A stretch of 64,000 nucleotides of DNA, from assembly GCF_965208555.1 (NCBI RefSeq), contig NZ_OZ242342.1, positions 1,302,001 through 1,366,000 of the forward strand, read 5' to 3'. Positions 61,408 through 64,000 of the stretch are shown piece after piece. The stretch comes from Poriferisodalis sp965208555 (GTDB lineage: Bacteria; Actinomycetota; Acidimicrobiia; Acidimicrobiales; Poriferisodalaceae). The translations under genes and the position numbers were made by a program. Every line of letters begins with the position of its first letter. The first letter of the stretch is position 1. The notes under the pieces were generated by a model that worked only from the letters and a program-made list of their open reading frames with translations, was not told the origin of the DNA and ran no database searches.

Positions 61408-62232
61408 CTAGGGAGCCGGCGCACGACGAGCCGTGTCGAGGTGTCGATGAACCATCGACATCATCGTGAAAGCCTCAACCAGCTCGTCGTCTGTGACTTT
61501 CCGGTGGAGTCGAGGATCGTGAGCGACCGGGTTGCGGAACATGCCCAGGATGCCCTTGACGAGGTTGGCGAAGCCGGCCTGTTCGCCTCGGTCAGTCTCT
61601 GAGACTCCGTCGTTGATCGCTACGAGCGGCCCTTTCCCCGGAGACAGGGTCGTATCCGCCAGTGACGCGCCGTCCCCTTGGATGCCGGCCATCTCTCGGA
61701 GACGGGCAGGGATGCTCTTGGAGGCCTCGAGCATGGCGTGGAAGTTGTTCTTCTGCAGCAGCTCATCGGTGCAGTAGTCGAGGACCCGTCGATGGGTTCC
61801 ACGTCGGCGCAGCTCCGAGCGGATGCTTCCGGCGCGCTGAGCTGCCTCGTCAAGAGTGGATGCGGCCCCGCCTTTGAGTCTGATGACACGGCCCTCCTCG
61901 TTGACGGCGAGACCGGCGTAGATCAGGACCTCGTTGAGCTCAGCTATGCGGCGCGCATGCAGCGCTTGTTCGTTGCGGTATCGCACCGAGGCCATCGTCG
62001 TATGGATGAGCGCCACGAGGCTCTTGCCGTTGCCGTTCTTGTTCTGGTGCGCCGCCAGGGCGTTGAAGATGCGGTGCCGCTTGGTGATGCCGGGACTCAC
62101 GTTCGGGATGCGGGTCTGTGCGAGTGCCTGATCGATCTGGGAATTCGTCAGTCCTTCCCTGGTCTCGCCCAAAACGTCAGCAACGCCCTGGATGATGTCG
62201 GCGTCGAATGGATCGACCTGCGTCGGAGCCAC
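61408..62232 (-). CDS. TIGR02391 (Ymh) family protein
   Basis: A 274-residue protein whose C-terminal part has the family pattern: LLQKNNFHAMLEASKSIPAR, GPLVAINDGVSETDRGEQAG and GILGMFRNPVAHDPRLHRKV, the last with an RN...H HEPN-like motif. Members occur in defence islands and mobile elements; some are called restriction-like without proof. GTG 62232 is chosen because TACCCT (62239-62244) ends six bases upstream. It diverges from the KAP NTPase gene across 80 bases. Confidence 0.82.
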   Translation of the reverse strand: MAPTQVDPFDADIIQGVADVLGETREGLTNSQIDQALAQTRIPNVSPGITKRHRIFNALAAHQNKNGNGKSLVALIHTTMASVRYRNEQALHARRIAELNEVLIYAGLAVNEEGRVIRLKGGAASTLDEAAQRAGSIRSELRRRGTHRRVLDYCTDELLQKNNFHAMLEASKSIPARLREMAGIQGDGASLADTTLSPGKGPLVAINDGVSETDRGEQAGFANLVKGILGMFRNPVAHDPRLHRKVTDDELVEAFTMMSMVHRHLDTARRAPAP

Positions 62233-62312
62233 GGGCGGAGGGTACGGCGCAGCCGAATGCCGTCTACCCACGGTCCATAGCCTGACCCGACTTCGATTCA
62301 GGAGCGCCGCAT

Positions 62313-63617
62313 ATGTCCGATGCAGACCCTCGCCCTGTTGATCTTCGCCCGAAGGAGTTCGAGTCCCCACCCGATGATCCGTTCGCCAACGACCGGCTCA
62401 ACCGCAAAGAATCAGTCGAGTCGTTGTGCACGATCATCCAGAATGCACGGCGGCCACTGGTGGTCTCTGTCGAGGGTGCCTACGGAACAGGCAAGTCGTC
62501 GTTTCTGCGGATGTGCGCCTCACGCATGTCCCAACTTGGTGCGTGGGCAGTCGAGTTCAACGCATGGCAGCAGGGGCACACCGGGCGGCCGCTGATCGAC
62601 CTGGTTGCGGCACTAAGCACGCGACTCGCTGATCGAGGCAGCTGGGACAAAGTGAAAGATGCCGCGAGGCACGCCGGCTGGCGTACTGCTGGTTATCTGA
62701 CGAGAGGAATCGTCGCACCCATTGAGGCTGACAGCCCCGTCGTCTTCCAAGAATGGGCCGACATCGACGACGGCGTTGCGGAGTTCAGGGCTTCGTTGCG
62801 CGAAGAAATCGAGGCAGCTGGCAAGAAGCTCGTGATTCTCGTCGACGAGCTTGACCGCTGCGAACCGACCTACGCACTCGATCTACTCAACAAGGCGCGC
62901 CACCTGTTCGACATCGACGGGGTCGTCATCGTGTTCGGCGTGAACCGTGAGGAACTCGGCCACGCTGTTGAGACCCTGTACGGGCCCAAGTGCGATGTTG
63001 ACGGGTACCTGCGCCGTTTCGTTGATCTGTCGATGCAGTTGCAGCTGCCGACGACGGTCGAATGGGCCGCGTACATGACGAGCATTTGCGACTCGTTGCT
63101 GGACTGCACGCGCATTCTGGGTGATGAATCCAACACGCCACGAGTGGTGCTGACGCTGCTCGCAGACAACTGCGGCGGCAGATTGCGCGACATCGAGCAA
63201 ATCGTGCGGCAGGCCAATTTGGCCTTGCCGCCACGGGACTACAACCCGATCTGGCCGCTGCAACTGATCACCATGCTGGCGCTGCGGTACTTGGACCGGG
63301 ACAGCTACGAGCGCTTCGTTGCAGGCGACGCAGGTACAGGGGAAGTCCTGCTCGTCATGCGCGAGCACCTGACGAAGACAGAGGCCATGTTCGATATGAC
63401 CTTCTTAGACGCAGTGTTGCTCTTGCTGCACGGCGATCAGGAAGTTCCCCGTGACGAGAACGCTTTCGTGGAGTACTACCAGTCGATTCGCAAGGGTGAG
63501 ATCGATGATGCCAAGTCGACCTACGGCTTGCTGCAAGGTCTACGGCGGCACACTTTCGCCCCCATGTCGGCGGTGGAGACTCTGCACAAGATCATCGAGA
63601 TCGCCGCGCCGATCTAG
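62313..63617 (+). CDS. KAP-family P-loop NTPase
   Basis: A 434-residue STAND-related NTPase: Walker A GAYGTGKSS (55-63), FNAWQQGHTGRPLIDLVAAL next, Walker B KLVILVDELDRCEPTYALDL near 174, then a helical lid and C-terminal helices. Unlike the founding members, the KAP insert shows no strong membrane segments. Relatives such as PifA of plasmid F restrict phages. AGGAG lies nine bases upstream of the ATG. Confidence 0.92.
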   Translation: MSDADPRPVDLRPKEFESPPDDPFANDRLNRKESVESLCTIIQNARRPLVVSVEGAYGTGKSSFLRMCASRMSQLGAWAVEFNAWQQGHTGRPLIDLVAALSTRLADRGSWDKVKDAARHAGWRTAGYLTRGIVAPIEADSPVVFQEWADIDDGVAEFRASLREEIEAAGKKLVILVDELDRCEPTYALDLLNKARHLFDIDGVVIVFGVNREELGHAVETLYGPKCDVDGYLRRFVDLSMQLQLPTTVEWAAYMTSICDSLLDCTRILGDESNTPRVVLTLLADNCGGRLRDIEQIVRQANLALPPRDYNPIWPLQLITMLALRYLDRDSYERFVAGDAGTGEVLLVMREHLTKTEAMFDMTFLDAVLLLLHGDQEVPRDENAFVEYYQSIRKGEIDDAKSTYGLLQGLRRHTFAPMSAVETLHKIIEIAAPI

Positions 63618-63680
63618 GCGCCGAGTCCCACTGCCCTCCATCGGCCGGCCCTTGCTACGAATGCGAAGGTGACGAGATCA

Positions 63681-64000
63681 ATGGCTTCGTCAGATAGCGC
63701 CTCGCGAGAATCCGCGCTGTTTATGGCTGAGGACTCGCTCGATCCCTCACGGGCGCTCGTGCTCTCGCTGAAGCCAAGGTTCGCCGAGGCGATTCTGGCT
63801 GGCACCAAGATCGTCGAAGTGCGACGGGTCATGCCGCGCATCACCGATCCCACGCTGGCACTGCTGTACGCGTCGGGCAGTGAGCGAGCGCTCGTCGGTA
63901 CGTGTGTGGTCCGAAGTGTCGCCTGGTATCCGACCGACGAGCTGTGGCGACGGCACGGCGCTGACACCGCCCTGTCCAGGACCGAGTTCGACTCCTACCT
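63681..64000 (+). CDS. ASCH-domain protein, 3' end outside window
   Basis: Open from ATG 63681 (or GTG 63669) to the right edge, 106 codons visible. ALVLSLKPRFAEAILAGTKI and VEVRRVMP with LALLYASGSERALVGTCVV are the ASCH fold signature, a PUA-like RNA-binding domain. ASCH proteins occur as stand-alone regulators and in defence contexts; some hydrolyse N4-acetylcytidine. The C-terminus and neighbours are unseen. Confidence 0.8.
   Translation, partial: MASSDSASRESALFMAEDSLDPSRALVLSLKPRFAEAILAGTKIVEVRRVMPRITDPTLALLYASGSERALVGTCVVRSVAWYPTDELWRRHGADTALSRTEFDSY

Overview
The window is high-GC DNA with actinobacterial gene style: many GTG and TTG starts, ATGA or GTGA overlaps, and many genes whose start codon lies 6 to 8 bases after a TAnnnT-type -10 box (leaderless transcripts). 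Solute-binding lipoproteins with Met/Asp-rich linkers, an AglEFG/UgpC-type transporter and abundant acyl-CoA genes fit an uncultured, probably marine actinobacterium. Acidimicrobiia is my best guess, an inference from style and not from a marker gene. No rRNA, canonical tRNA, CRISPR array or insertion sequence was seen.

Layout. (1) 1-1878: an uncharacterised coiled-coil gene running off the left edge and a PEBP-family protein. (2) 2.0-16.4 kb: a carbohydrate regulon with GH13 glucosidase, LacI regulator, sugar ABC transporter, aldo/keto reductase, Gfo/Idh/MocA protein, SsuD/SmoC-like sulfonate monooxygenase, transporter ATPase, class II aldolase and glycerol-3-phosphate dehydrogenase. Three LacI-type operators (2172, 5056, 13731) tie the units together. 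The content suggests import and oxidative desulfonation of a sulfosugar such as sulfoquinovosyl glycerol. (3) 16.4-32.9 kb: acyl-CoA and ring-degradation style metabolism, an iron(III) uptake pair, and a five-gene operon (EthD, di-iron protein, MaoC, enoyl-CoA hydratase, acyl-CoA ligase) of unknown substrate. A tRNA-like RNA module lies at 18404-18475. (4) 33-43.7 kb: small conserved genes (DUF985, DUF2784, DUF2237, DUF983, DUF4032), an inositol monophosphatase-like enzyme, a Fic protein, lipoproteins and a sulfatase. (5) 43.9-64 kb: an accessory defence island with a BrnT/BrnA-like toxin-antitoxin pair, a decayed phosphotransferase, a TIR-STAND protein in lower-GC DNA, a short-Argonaute system of the SPARDA type (DREN-APAZ plus short pAgo), a type III restriction-modification pair, a tyrosine recombinase flanked by inverted 14-mers, an Abi_C/HEPN-like pair, a TIGR02391-family protein, a KAP NTPase and an ASCH protein cut by the right edge.

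How the genes work together. In region 2 the LacI protein probably senses the imported sugar and releases all three promoters. The transporter imports the glycoside, the GH13 enzyme and/or the Gfo/Idh protein cleaves it, the FMN-dependent monooxygenase would remove sulfite, the aldo/keto reductase would reduce the product to a hexose, and GlpD would take up the glycerol moiety. In region 5, res, mod, DREN-APAZ and pAgo read in the same direction with small gaps, so DNA modification/restriction and Argonaute-triggered nuclease activity may be co-expressed. The neighbouring recombinase suggests how the block arrived.
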